A stretch of DNA of 64,000 bases from Cladorrhinum sp. PSN259. Its lineage: Eukaryota; Ascomycota; Sordariomycetes; Sordariales; Podosporaceae. The position numbers and the translations under genes are program-made. The stretch lies in the NCBI GenBank assembly GCA_033725935.1, contig MU867062.1, positions 1 to 64,000 on the forward strand. Direction: 5' to 3'. Positions 9,404 through 19,453 of this stretch are shown piece by piece (positions within the stretch are counted from its first letter, which is position 1; each line of letters starts with the position of its first letter). The notes beneath the pieces were generated by a model. It searched no databases. It was not told where the DNA came from and worked only from the letters and a program-made list of their open reading frames with translations.

Positions 9404-11118
9404 CTAGAGCTTGCCTCGAGAGGAAGGGCTGACTGACCTCTTACCCTTGTTCTTGCCCTCGACAACGACGCCCAGCTCGGTGCCGGCATCGAGTATGCCC
9501 TGACCTGCTTGAGGACCATCTTTGAAGGACTCATCACCAGAGAATCGCCTGTGGTTCGAAACGAAGATTTCTTTTGGTAAGCGAGAAACAACACAACAGA
9601 GGGACATGTCGTGAAAAAAATGACAGGTCAAAGAGATCTCCGTCAAGGATCTGTTAGGAAGTAAAACTCACCAGCCTCTTTCCTCTCCCAGCTCTAGATG
9701 GGCACAGTCACTATTGAGCTCGCAATCCCACCCCCCGCGCACCCCTCTGCCACCTCGCCAATTAACGCGCAGCAGATTCGATGATTCACCACTTTCCCCG
9801 CTGCCGCTGTCAAGATCAGCATTGGCGTTATTGTTGCTGCTGTGACCTGCAGCGGCGCTGACGTCCTTCCGCCCCGGTTGGCCCCCAGTCTTGTCGGTTT
9901 CTGCTCCTGTACCCGCTGTCATCTGTCGACGCTTGTAAGAGCTCAACCCGCAGGTAAACGCCCGGAAATCCTCCTCTTCGATGTTTTCTGGCATACGGCC
10001 GGTTAGGACTCTGCCTAGGGCAATGATGGTTGCAGCGTGAGAACAGAGCAGCACTGCTTTTACGCCGTCTTTGTCGCATTCTGCTATCAAGTGTTCCATA
10101 GCTTCTGCCACACGATCATGCAGCTCCTCGACTGATTCTCCCATTTTTGTGGGGGTTACGTATGGTTTATAGCCCAGATCCAACATATCGGGAAACAATA
10201 GGTCTAGAGTGGATAAGGAAGCTGGGACGGGGTGTTCAAAGTGTGCTGAACCGTACCACTCGCCTATGCCAGTTTCTCCTTTTACTTTGAGCTGAGGGGA
10301 TTGGCGAAGAAATGGTTCGACTGTCTGGAGACAGCGATAGTATAAAGAAGAGTAGACGCGCTGGATGGGAGGGTTGGCCACAGAGAGCAAGCGAGCGCCT
10401 AGCTGCTTGGCTTGATCGACGCCGTGGGCTGTCAGGGCGGGATCTGCTGGGATGTTTGTGGGCGTGCGGAGGTATGAGGTGTATGTACCGCTTGATGGGT
10501 CTACGAGCCAGTTTGATCGGAACTATTTTTTTGTGATTGGTTCCGTCATTGCTTAGTATGATGGTAATGATATTTGATTCCGGGGAGGGTGGATCCGGGA
10601 TTGGGAAAAGAATTGAAGGGGGGGTTGAGGTGCCATTGTGATAATGGATGGGAGAGGTTGTATTGGACTAAAGGTTATTTCTCCTTTTGGGAATGGAGAT
10701 CGTACGTAGTAGTGATCGTAGTGGAGAGAGATGATGATGAGATCCCATCTGTCAGATGCCGTGACCTGCACAAAGTTCCCACCAACCCCAGAAAAAAAAG
10801 GATAGGGTGTGGGATAAAGGTGACAGACAGGGTGTGAGGGTGTAAGGTTAAGGTGAGAGGGAGGGGGGGTTAGAGTTTTGGGGTGTGAGGGTGTGAGGGT
10901 GTGAGGAGACGGGAAGGGGTGATGGTAGTTCCTCATGTCTGTCTTGATCAACAGGGCACCTGGGGCCGAGAGAGATCAGAAGAAATTCTTTTTTTTTTTA
11001 AAGAAAAACTTTTGGGTGCGTAATTGTCTGTGATAAATAGTGCAGATGGAAAGTGAAAGAAAGAAAACAAAAAAAAACTCACGCCATGCCGGGCAACGTA
11101 GATGTATTCGAGTCCCAT
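9404..11118 (-). CDS. TFC7: TFIIIC tau55-like histidine phosphatase family protein, 343 aa
   Basis: Three exons on the minus strand: 11118-11083, 10522-9672 and 9548-9404 (1032 nt). The 12-codon first exon reads MGLEYIYVARHG and ends exactly at the phosphohistidine motif RHG. Exon 2 resumes with FRSNWLVDP, the hallmark continuation of the fungal tau55/Tfc7 family. Further family signs are the ADPALTAHG segment, the second catalytic His in LLCSHAAT, and the C-terminal GGWDCELNSDC block. Exon 3 encodes RFSGDESF and a conserved ELGVVVEGKNKG tail. Tau55 in yeast is a TFIIIC subunit for RNA polymerase III initiation with a phosphoglycerate-mutase fold; here that role is by homology. A low-complexity insert rich in Asn, Ser and Gly lies between the fold and the tail. 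The first intron (10523-11082) is long for a fungus. Confidence in family is high, in subunit role moderate. Confidence 0.88.
10523..11082 (-). other. 560-nt first intron of the tau55-like gene
   Basis: The donor GTGAGT directly follows the GGC of RHG. The acceptor TAG is preceded by a TACTAAG branch-like word about 30 nt upstream. The intron holds an octamer repeat at 10881-10906 and long pyrimidine tracts on the minus strand. Its length is several times that of the other introns in this window. Confidence 0.8.
10881..10906. repeat. Octamer tandem repeat ggtgtgag, three copies
   Basis: Three consecutive copies of ggtgtgag, with related gggtgtgaggg and gggtgtaagg words at about 10828-10848. 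The repeat is inside the first intron of the tau55-like gene. Confidence 0.85.
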
Positions 11119-12839
11119 ACTGTGTGCTCTGCGTTTTGACTTGTCGGTGTTGGCGTTGTTTACTTTTTTTTCTCTCTCCCTCTCTCTATCTTCTTGGTAT
11201 TAAGGAATCCGAGAGAATCTACTGCGGGTGAATGTCTTGACAGAAACTCTCTAGAAGAGAGACCACTTTTGCAGACTTTTTTTTTTCTCTAAGTCAATCA
11301 GTCAGTTCAGTCAACTCATCAAGTTCACAAAGAGAAGATCATCATCAGGGACGATTTTCTCCTTTCTAACGCTTGTGTTTCCTTCTCGCCACGCAACCAA
11401 AACGGCTTTCTTTCTTCCTTTTTTTCTTTCTTTTTTGCCCCCTTGTATCAAAACTGAACTGATAAACTTTTGACAGCGGGGAGACGGAGCGGGAAGGGCT
11501 CTTGTCTTGTCTCGAAGAGAGAGGGGGACAGAGAATCAATGGTCAGGGGTTGATACATGTACATTCAACACACAACCAATGAGTCGAGCTCTTCTTCTTC
11601 TCGATTATGTATGTCTCGGTGATGGTTCATGCGTGTTCGAGGAAGGGGGAGGATAACTGACTCAGGGTCCAGGGACTTTTTTTGTCTTTCTTTTGCACTG
11701 ACCTTTTTTTGTTTTGTTTGCTTTTACTTTTTGTTTTCCGAGATTTGATGTACAGCGGGTAAAAAGTCTTCCGAAACACTCGCAATGAAGAATTTAAGCT
11801 TTATCCGATGAAAAAGTTGACTTTCGAATCAAGTGTGTGTCTGAATGTTCGGAGGAGGGGTGCCTTATCCGATGGCTCAAGATTTCTTTTTTCTTCCTTT
11901 TTGTGTATATGTGGCTGTTGTATAAGTTATTGTTGTTGTAAGTCTTAGCTGCAGAAAATGGCACTAGCAGTAAGTCGGTGTGTATATGTGTGTTGCATCA
12001 GTGGGATGAACCTGCAGAATGTGGTGTAAATGTGTGTTTTGGTGTGGGTGGATTTTGTCACAAGTGGATGATGACGATGAATATCGATGCTTGAAATATG
12101 CAGGCTTTTTTATGTTGCTTTTCCAATCAATGGCTCATGTTGGTCTTCACCCGGATGTGTACCAGGGTTTATGTATGGTGTATACTGTATGCTATATGCA
12201 GGTGTCAGTGTCAATAAATGCCCAGTTCGGACGACTGCATATGCCAGAAACCACCTTTGCGGGCAATGGAAAGACCTACATATCACCGTATGACACGGCC
12301 TCGTATAAACCGTGAATGTAGTACTGTATCCTTATACTGTACGGCTCTCGGAACGTTCCCTTCGATCTCTTTCGTCTTGCTTCTCTTTGTTGATCGGCCC
12401 AGGACTCGAGTTTTGTGAGATGTGATAGATGACCTCCAGTCCGAAATGGCGGTAAAACAAAACAATGGAGGGCAAGTCTTTGAAACCGATGTGTAAAGAT
12501 GGATGGAATGAAGTTGAAACCCCAAAATGGGAAGGGAGCTAATTGCGGGGAACCGAGGTACAGGGGGCACCACGTATAACCCCAACCCTCCTTATGTGTT
12601 TATGCATTGCCAAAAGGGGCTACATATGTTGATGTTTGCTTGTGGCATCCGCCAAAATGTGAAGGGATTTCGAATACCAGACAGTCGAAACACATGTACA
12701 AACTTCCTTCATTGATGTGCATCTGCTTCCAACGTGACACCATTACCGACATCGCAAGATTACAACCACCGCACACTAATTTATACCCACCAAGGTCGAC
12801 AAAAGAATCTCATCGAGTCCTTTTAACCAAATCATCTCT
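11119..12839. other. 1.7 kb gene-free region with pyrimidine-rich DNA
   Basis: It carries the promoter and 5' UTR of the tau55-like gene on the left and the 3' UTR of the aftiphilin-like gene on the right. Between about 11150 and 11460 there are many CT-rich and T-run stretches, the usual look of fungal core promoters. The open frames near 12019-12315 and 12607-13245 (+) show no protein features. Confidence 0.6.
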
Positions 12840-14678
12840 CTACTTCCCTCTCAGCTCACCCTCATGTCTCATCCAAAAGTTAACGCAGCCCCTGTGCCCC
12901 CAGAAGTCAACCCACCACTCTCCGAAGCTATCTTCGACCTCAAAGTCCACCTTGCTGACCCTCTCTTCCCTCTTCAACCCACACACTACACAAGCCTTCT
13001 TGTCAGTCAACACGCCCTTCCCTGCTGTCACGCTCATATTAAGTCCCAACTCGGGAACCTTCAGGTTTTCCCCGGAATGGACACCGTTTGCACCCGCAAC
13101 CACAGTCCTCAACCTCCCCACTTGCTTTTTCCAAACCTCAATCACCTCAGCCGCCTCGTTATCCTCTCTTGCTGCTTGTGTCTTATCCAACCCTTGTAAC
13201 TTCATTCCCTTGACGCCACCAGCTGCTGATATGGACATGCTTTGACTCAAGAACTTATCTCTGTGCCAGCGATGTTTCCTGCCTGCAATGATACGTGCAG
13301 CTACTATGGCGAGGGCTAGGTATCCCTTGAGGAAGGTGAGAGTTTGAGACGAGGATAAAATCTTTTGGTAGCCTGGTGAGGAAGGGGATAAAGTGAGTAG
13401 AGGCTTGAGGAGGGAGGTGTTGGCCAAGTCTAAGAGGGATGGAAATAACGAGAGGAGGACGGAGGGTGGCGGGATGTTTGTTGGTGGTGGACCGGCTGGG
13501 GCATCGAGGTCTTGGTTGGGTGCTGCTGATGGCTGGGTGGAAGGGGCTGATGTTGTTGCTTGAATCGAAGGGGTTGGTTGGGGACTATCTCCCCAGTCCT
13601 GCCATTCCCAGTCTGTCTTGGCCGCTGGTGCTGGCGCTGATTTAGCTGATGGGTTTGACTTTGCTAATGGCTTCGTAGCGGCTGATTTTGTTGCAGTCAG
13701 TGGTTTTGTACCAGCTGGCTCGTCCTCAAAAGGCTCCCATTTGTTGCCAAACCCTTCATCCATCCCAGGCCAGGCAGTAACTGGTGTCGGTGATGCTTGG
13801 TTGGCCTCCTTGAGATCCATTATGTCTGCGACTGGCTTGAGTTGAAGCGCCTTGACAGGTTCCGGCTTCCGGTCCTGGAACGATGACCCATACGGTGACT
13901 TTGGCGCCTGTGGATAGGGTAAAGGGTTGCTGGTGAGGGCAGCGTTTGACAAACTCAAGCCTGGGGGTTGCTTCTTGGGAGGACCTGGATCAGGGTCAAA
14001 GTCCAAAGACAGCAAATCCTTGGATGGGTTTGAAGGTGGTGCTGTTTGGTGAATCGCCGGTGGAGCAGCAACTGTCTCAAACTCTCCAAAGTCATCCTCC
14101 TCATCCAAATCATTCTCAAAGTCAGCGTCAAAAAGAACATCCGGGTCCGGGTTCCGCGCAGATTTTGAACCAGCCTGCTTCGCGACCTGCTTCAATGAAG
14201 ATTGTGGTGTAGAGTTCTCAATGTTCAGATCGAAGAGCTTGTTACTCATCAGCTCGATAGTGGATGCTCGCATAACGCGAGTTCTAGGCGGTACAGTCGA
14301 ACTCGAAGGAACAGGAGGATTAGGTGGGTGGACTGGTGTGGCCACCTCGAAGTCACCCCAACCATCTTCATCTTCCTCGTCGTTTTGAACCTGGGTCGGC
14401 TGCTGCACAGCTGGTGGCGCTGGTGTTGTGGCCTGGCCTTGAAAGCTCCCCAAGCCACCGAGATCTCCCCGGACATTGGGGTTTGGAGTGGTGTTCCATG
14501 AGGGGGCGGGTTGTGAGATTTGATTGCTGTTCCGTGTTTGTGGTTGAGCAGCAGATAAATCAAAACTGGGAAATGTGGCGATGCCTCCTCCCCCTCCAGG
14601 TTTCGCCTGGCTTTGCTGAGGGATCGATGACGAGGCAGCCGGTGGGTCTCCGAAGGCGGCAAAGAGATCTGCCGACAT
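12840..14678 (-). CDS. Aftiphilin/Laa2-like AP-1 accessory protein, 612 aa
   Basis: Single exon, ATG at 14676-14678 giving MSADLFAAFGD. Most of the protein is disordered, rich in Pro, Ser and Gln, and studded with acidic Trp/Phe motifs: DGWGDFEV at about 106-112, DDFGEFETV near 195, and WEWQDWGD near 355. WGDF/FGEF motifs of this form bind the gamma-ear of AP-1 and GGA adaptors. The C-terminal 200 residues are folded: a Leu-rich helix region (SVLLSLFPSLLDLANTSLL) is followed by a CVVCG ... WWVDFWGHRGC arrangement. That CxxC/HxxC pattern resembles the C-terminal clathrin-binding-box region of aftiphilin. I infer a clathrin/AP-1 accessory role at the trans-Golgi or endosomes. The gene is head to head with the TBC gene, sharing 629 bp. 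Name kept empty because the orthology to yeast Laa2 is inferred from motifs only. Confidence 0.78.
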   Translation of the reverse strand: MSADLFAAFGDPPAASSSIPQQSQAKPGGGGGIATFPSFDLSAAQPQTRNSNQISQPAPSWNTTPNPNVRGDLGGLGSFQGQATTPAPPAVQQPTQVQNDEEDEDGWGDFEVATPVHPPNPPVPSSSTVPPRTRVMRASTIELMSNKLFDLNIENSTPQSSLKQVAKQAGSKSARNPDPDVLFDADFENDLDEEDDFGEFETVAAPPAIHQTAPPSNPSKDLLSLDFDPDPGPPKKQPPGLSLSNAALTSNPLPYPQAPKSPYGSSFQDRKPEPVKALQLKPVADIMDLKEANQASPTPVTAWPGMDEGFGNKWEPFEDEPAGTKPLTATKSAATKPLAKSNPSAKSAPAPAAKTDWEWQDWGDSPQPTPSIQATTSAPSTQPSAAPNQDLDAPAGPPPTNIPPPSVLLSLFPSLLDLANTSLLKPLLTLSPSSPGYQKILSSSQTLTFLKGYLALAIVAARIIAGRKHRWHRDKFLSQSMSISAAGGVKGMKLQGLDKTQAAREDNEAAEVIEVWKKQVGRLRTVVAGANGVHSGENLKVPELGLNMSVTAGKGVLTDKKACVVCGLKREERVSKVDFEVEDSFGEWWVDFWGHRGCVNFWMRHEGELRGK

Positions 14679-15307
14679 GTTCAACTGGTAGTCCCGAGAT
14701 GTGTTTCGCCCAAACAGAGTAGCAATAACAAGAAACGACAGAGAATACCGCTCTGTATCACCAGGAGTGTCGGCCGAGAGTTCGGAGACGGGACGTCATC
14801 CAGGGACAGGGTTCTGGAGAATCGCAGGCCAAGCTTCTAAGTTGACGTCTCGGTAGTTTCCATCCAGAGTCTACCCTGACAATGCTAAATCGCATACAGC
14901 CGCTCCTGATAATGGGTAATAGCTGCTGTTTGTTTCAGGGCCATCGAATCTGAAGTTTCTTCAGAAGAGGTTCAAGATTTAAGATGCCTGGTGAAATGGA
15001 TGGCCAACAGTGAAGCTGCGCCCAACCAGGGGCTGGAGACTCGGACCAGCATCCCTGTTCCAGCGCGTGGATTGGCTGCCGGGGGCTGGCTGCCCCACTC
15101 TCAGCTATCGGTGTCGTTCCCTAAAGCTCCAGTGCCGGTGTGGTGGGAGGTGCAACGTGCAACTTGCAACGGCCACTGTCTCTCTCACCCATCCCCCTAC
15201 AATCGAGATCAAAAGTCCCAAAGGGCCCGTTCCCGACTCGCAAGCATTTTGGTTTCTAGAAATACTCTATTTGATTATCTCATAATTGGATGTCTGAGTA
15301 TGCAACA
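14679..15307. promoter_or_regulatory. 629-bp divergent promoter between the AP-1 accessory and TBC genes
   Basis: Start codons of the two genes face away from each other across this stretch, so it must contain both promoters and 5' UTRs. No TATA box is evident near either start. The open frames inside (14991-15311, +) are not protein-like. Confidence 0.7.
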
Positions 15308-17791
15308 ATGAGGTCACTGGCTGAAGCAAAGTATGACCCCACCCTGTACATCCCCTCCCCTTCCCCCTCCCTGCTCGACTAACAAACCTCCACCAACCCA
15401 GGACGAGATGGCAGGAAACATTTAAACATGGCTCTACTATTGCCGATTTACAAAAGGCTGTGAAGCTCAGCAATCCAAACAGTCCATGCACCGCTGGTTT
15501 ACGGTCAATCTGCTGGAAGGGCTTCCTCTTATTCCCCAATGCCCCTGCCGAGGAATGGCATCACCTCATTAAACAGGCACGAGCCTCTTACAGTGAGGTC
15601 ACCGAACAGCATCTACGATTCATCAGACACCCAGAGCAGCTAGCAACTCTGTCTTTCGATCCCTTGGGCGACGACCCAAACTCACCATGGGACTCTGTTC
15701 GCAGGGACGAGAGTGTCCGCGCTGAGATTCTTCAGGATGTTCACAGACTGCCGGACGAGCCTTTCTATCACCAAGACGCAATTCAGACTATGATACTAGA
15801 TATCTTGTTTGTTTACTGCAAGTTGAATCCTGCTGTTGGTGGGTATCGTCAGGGCATGCACGAGCTGCTAGCTCCTATTGTCTACGTCGTGGCTCAGGAT
15901 GCCGTTGATCGAGCATCGCTCGTGACGGACGACCCAGTTGATGCCGTCATATCTGACATGCTGGATTCATCATATATTGAGCATGACGCTTATGCATTAT
16001 TCTCAAAAGTGATGGAACATGCTGGCGCCTTTTATGAGGTTCCTGATGGCAATGGCGGACCAGGAAGTAACCAAAGGAATACCATCGTCGAGAAAAGCAA
16101 GTATATCCACGAGGTGGCCTTGATGAAGGTCGACCAGGAACTTGCAAATCACCTGCGAGATATTGAGGTTCTGCCTCAGATATTCCTCATGTGAGCCGCT
16201 TGCCCACCATATCATTTAATTGAGGAAGCCGGGGACTGACATATCCATATCAGTCGATGGATTCGCCTCCTGTTCAGCCGAGAGTTTGCCTTTGACCAAC
16301 TTTTGGTGCTGTGGGATTCCATTTTTGCTTTTGATCCAAACTTGGATTTGATAGATCTCATTTGCGTTGCAATGCTTCTCAGAATTCGATGGACTTGTGA
16401 GCTCCCTTTTTCCCAAGACCGCCCAAGAGCATAGCTAACTGGACACAGTATTGGAAGCTGATTACTCAGTTGCGCTTCAATCAATGTTGAAATACCCGGA
16501 ACCCTTACCATCACATGGCCCTCATACTTTTGTTGATGATGCTATGTACTTGAAAAGCCATCTCGACTCCGCTGGCGGTGTCGCTCTAATATTCAAGCGT
16601 ACCGGAAAAGCGCCCGCTGTGCAATCCATCGCCTCTACACCCCCACGTAATTCAACACCATCTTTCCAAGCATTCGGGAGTATTAGGCAAAGAACACTCG
16701 GCGCAAGATCACCACTTTCTTCGCCTTCAAGACTATTACAACACCCTGGGAGCGTTGAAGCTTTGTTACAAGGGGCCGCGAAGAACGTCATGGAACGAGG
16801 CGAAAAGCTCGGAATCAACCAAGCAGTTCGGGATGCGGTGGGCGAGATTCGCCGAAATGTTCAAGATTTGAAAGAGTCCCGGAATCTCCCAAGGGTAGGT
16901 CGTGTTTCAGTTGGTGATTACGGCACGACATTGATGGATCGGAGAAACAAGCGACTTGCAACAATGCTGGAGGAGTCCGTCACTAATCTCAAACTGTTGG
17001 TTTCGTCAGATTTTGAGGGCGACAAGGCCAAACAGCTGGAAACAGTAGAAGCTGCCACGGCCAATATTCAGTTTGTGAAAGCTTGTCTGGAGGACCCAAC
17101 GCTCGGTTTACCGGAGGACGAGCTTCCATCACTTGTCACACTCAACATCTCGTCACCGTCTGAGATTAGGTCACCGACTGAGATTAGGTCACCGACTGTG
17201 GCGCTAGATACGACACCGGTTGTTATGACATCGTCAGCTGTCGAGGAAGCAAGAACTGCCCTTTCATCACCGGATATGGAAGCCCACAAGGAGTGTTCTA
17301 TGTTAGAGCCCGTACCGGAGAATCCATCAGAAGAATTGGCACATCTCAACGACGCAGATAAAATGGATACAGATATCACGGAGGAAACGATAATTATACA
17401 ACCGGACACAAATCCCAACACCACACCACCATTGGCACCTATTACATCTCCAGTGTCTCCACCAGTCGACTCAACACCGACTGCAGCCCCTGAGACGCCC
17501 ACACCAGCTCCCAGTACATCAGAAAGACCAAAAATTCCTGTCCCAACTCGATCAACTATTGCGCAGTCGTCATTTGCTTGGATGCTCGAGCCAGATACCA
17601 CCGTCTCGTCCACTCCACTTGACCGACCGATTAGCAGAGGAAGTCCGGGTAGTCCGAGTGTACGGAGACGAACTAATCCCAGCCGCGAGAAGAATGCATT
17701 TCTGTTCGGGGAGGTCACCACTGATGAAGTCAACGGGAAACTTTCTACAGATGAAATATTTGGCTTGCAGCCTATACGGAAGGGAACATGA
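15308..17791 (+). CDS. TBC domain Rab GTPase-activating protein, TBC1D5-like, 765 aa
   Basis: Four exons: 15308-15330, 15402-16190, 16254-16396 and 16449-17791 (2298 nt). Introns are GTATGA/CAG, GTGAGC/CAG and GTGAGC/CAG, phases consistent. The TBC domain covers about residues 30-325. Both catalytic fingers are intact: the arginine finger in ILQDVHR (Arg123, IxxDxxR) and the glutamine finger in YRQGM (Gln158). TBC1D5 relatives switch off Rab7-type GTPases and associate with retromer and autophagy proteins on endosomes; that role is inferred. The C-terminal 440 residues are Ser/Thr/Pro-rich and probably disordered, and include two exact copies of a 21-bp repeat (about 17153-17198). The short first exon (MRSLAEA) puts the domain near the N-terminus, as in the family. 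The gene diverges from the AP-1 accessory gene. Confidence 0.9.
17153..17198 (+). repeat. 21-bp coding tandem repeat in the TBC gene
   Basis: The unit that begins tcaccgtctgagattagg is repeated with a T/A change, giving protein text SPSEIRSPTEIRSPT. It sits in the disordered C-terminal half of the TBC protein and keeps the frame. Confidence 0.9.
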
Positions 17792-18237
17792 GTGGATCGA
17801 GTCCATGTAGCTATATCTGTACGGACCTCGAATGGGGATTAGAAATGTCTCGGTCATAAAGCCCGGTTGAGACATGAACATATATGTGTCATCCATGAAG
17901 TAATCACCATTTCGAACTCGATGTGCCTATTCCACATGAAACAAGAGAAGGACAAGAATTGCGTGCGGGGTAGTATCTTCCAAGCGGAATCGTTTACCCC
18001 AACCTTCTTGGAGTGAACTCCGAGCCGCCACCCCACCGCCGAGGTACAGTGCCTTTGACTCCAAACTCGTCATCGACCCATTGCAACCCATTTCTTTCTT
18101 TTCGAAGAGTCATCCAAATAGTGAATTTTATGAACCCTCTACCGCACCGTTCATTCCGCCATCTCATTAGGCCAGTTCTCACAACCACCAGAGTCTCTCC
18201 CTCACCTGCTCAATTCATATTCAGACTATCTTCCACA
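17792..18237 (+). promoter_or_regulatory. Upstream region of the isochorismatase gene
   Basis: About 0.45 kb between two plus-strand genes. The left part should be the TBC 3' UTR. The right part holds an in-frame upstream ATG at 18130 that could start a longer isochorismatase form (see that gene). Confidence 0.6.
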
Positions 18238-18985
18238 ATGGCTACTTCCCCAGCTCCTCAACGCCGGTTCCGTACGTTTCTTCCACTTTAACGCTACACT
18301 CATTTTACGTATAATAACTCCCTTTATTAAAACAGAGAATCCCGCACTCTTCATCTGCGACATCCAAACAGCCTTTTCAAAAACAATCCACAATTTCCCT
18401 TTGCTAATCAGCACGACCCAAAAGCTAATCCGGTTCTCCAATATCCTGCGGGTACCCATCTACATAACGACGCAAAACCGCCAGAGGCTGGGCAACACCG
18501 TCCCGGAGCTGTTTGACTCCTCGGCAACTGGCCCCAAGGCAATCAACAACTCCTCCGTGCCGATTTCTACTCCTCTGCTCGCGCACTCTCAGAGTCTGGG
18601 TTTGATCAAAGCAGACGTCGACAAGACCAGGTTCAGCATGTACTTGGCGGGAATCAAGGAAAGCTTGCCGGCAAACAGTGAGGTCTGCCTGGTGGGTATC
18701 GAGTCCCACATATGCGTCACGCAGACTGCTTTGGATCTCTTGGAGGCCGGACACAAAGTCTACGTGATAGCGGATGCCGTGTCGAGTTCAAACAAGGAGG
18801 AAGTGGGGATTGCGCTGGCGAGGCTGAGGCAGGCGGGGGCGGTGGTGACGAGCAGCGAGAGCTGGATGTACGAGTGCATGGGTGATGCGGCGGTGCCCGA
18901 GTTCAAGGAGGTGATTAAACTTGTCAAGGACACGGTTGGGGATACGAGGGCCGGTTTGGCCGGGTCGATTGGGAGTAAGATATGA
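18238..18985 (+). CDS. Isochorismatase-family cysteine hydrolase, 227 aa (possible 263-aa mitochondrial form)
   Basis: Two exons, 18238-18271 and 18336-18985, are joined by GTACGT/CAG in phase 1. The protein has the Asp-Lys-Cys triad of the isochorismatase-like fold: Asp20 in FICDIQ, a candidate Lys108 in VDKTRF, and the nucleophile Cys138 in ESHICVTQT. Size matches the stand-alone fungal and bacterial hydrolases of the YcaC/ISOC family; the substrate is not predictable. The ATG at 18238 has excellent context (cacaATGg). An in-frame ATG at 18130 with weak context adds 36 residues, rich in Arg, Ser and Thr and without acidic residues (MNPLPHRSFRHLIRPV...), typical of a mitochondrial presequence. 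Leaky scanning could thus make two forms. It converges with the MBOAT gene, 468 bp away. Confidence 0.9.
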
Positions 18986-19453
18986 GAGTTAAAAATAACA
19001 AAAAGGGGCATGGAAGATGCAAGAAAATCATAGTTACGGAGCTTCATATAACACATATAGATATGGATTCAAATTTCTGAGGAGCTTCAGGAAACAAGTT
19101 ACCAGATTAAAGTTTTAGTCTCGTGTTATCAACTCCTGAATGAATGTTACATTCGATCCATATCATAATATCATCTATTCTCATATCTTATTCATAAGCT
19201 TAGTGTATATTCGGAGCAAATACACACACACTGCATGCTCAATGATCAGAATGCCAAAGATCCAAATCTAACAACCGCACTCCATCGCTATGCTTTGCTC
19301 CCCGATGGTTCAAAAAGGCCGACAAATACACATAGAAACATTTTTGGTATGTACAGTTTTCTCCCTCCACCCACTTCATCCCAAGCTCCATCCACCATTT
19401 CACACATTAAACTGTCACCAGTCAACTCCTCCTCGCCCAACTTTCATCTCCCT
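18986..19453. other. Convergent intergenic region
   Basis: A/T-rich 0.47 kb with both 3' UTRs. It includes several atat-rich words around 19150-19210. No gene is seen. Confidence 0.7.

Noticed and set aside
10553..10951. Minus frame just upstream of tau55-like exon 2 as its first exon
   Set aside because: It lacks the RHG motif; the true first exon with RHG and a GTGAGT donor lies at 11118-11083.
17068..17733. 221-codon minus-strand frame inside the TBC gene
   Set aside because: Reverse shadow of a Ser/Thr/Pro-rich coding region; Val/Gly/Ser-only composition.
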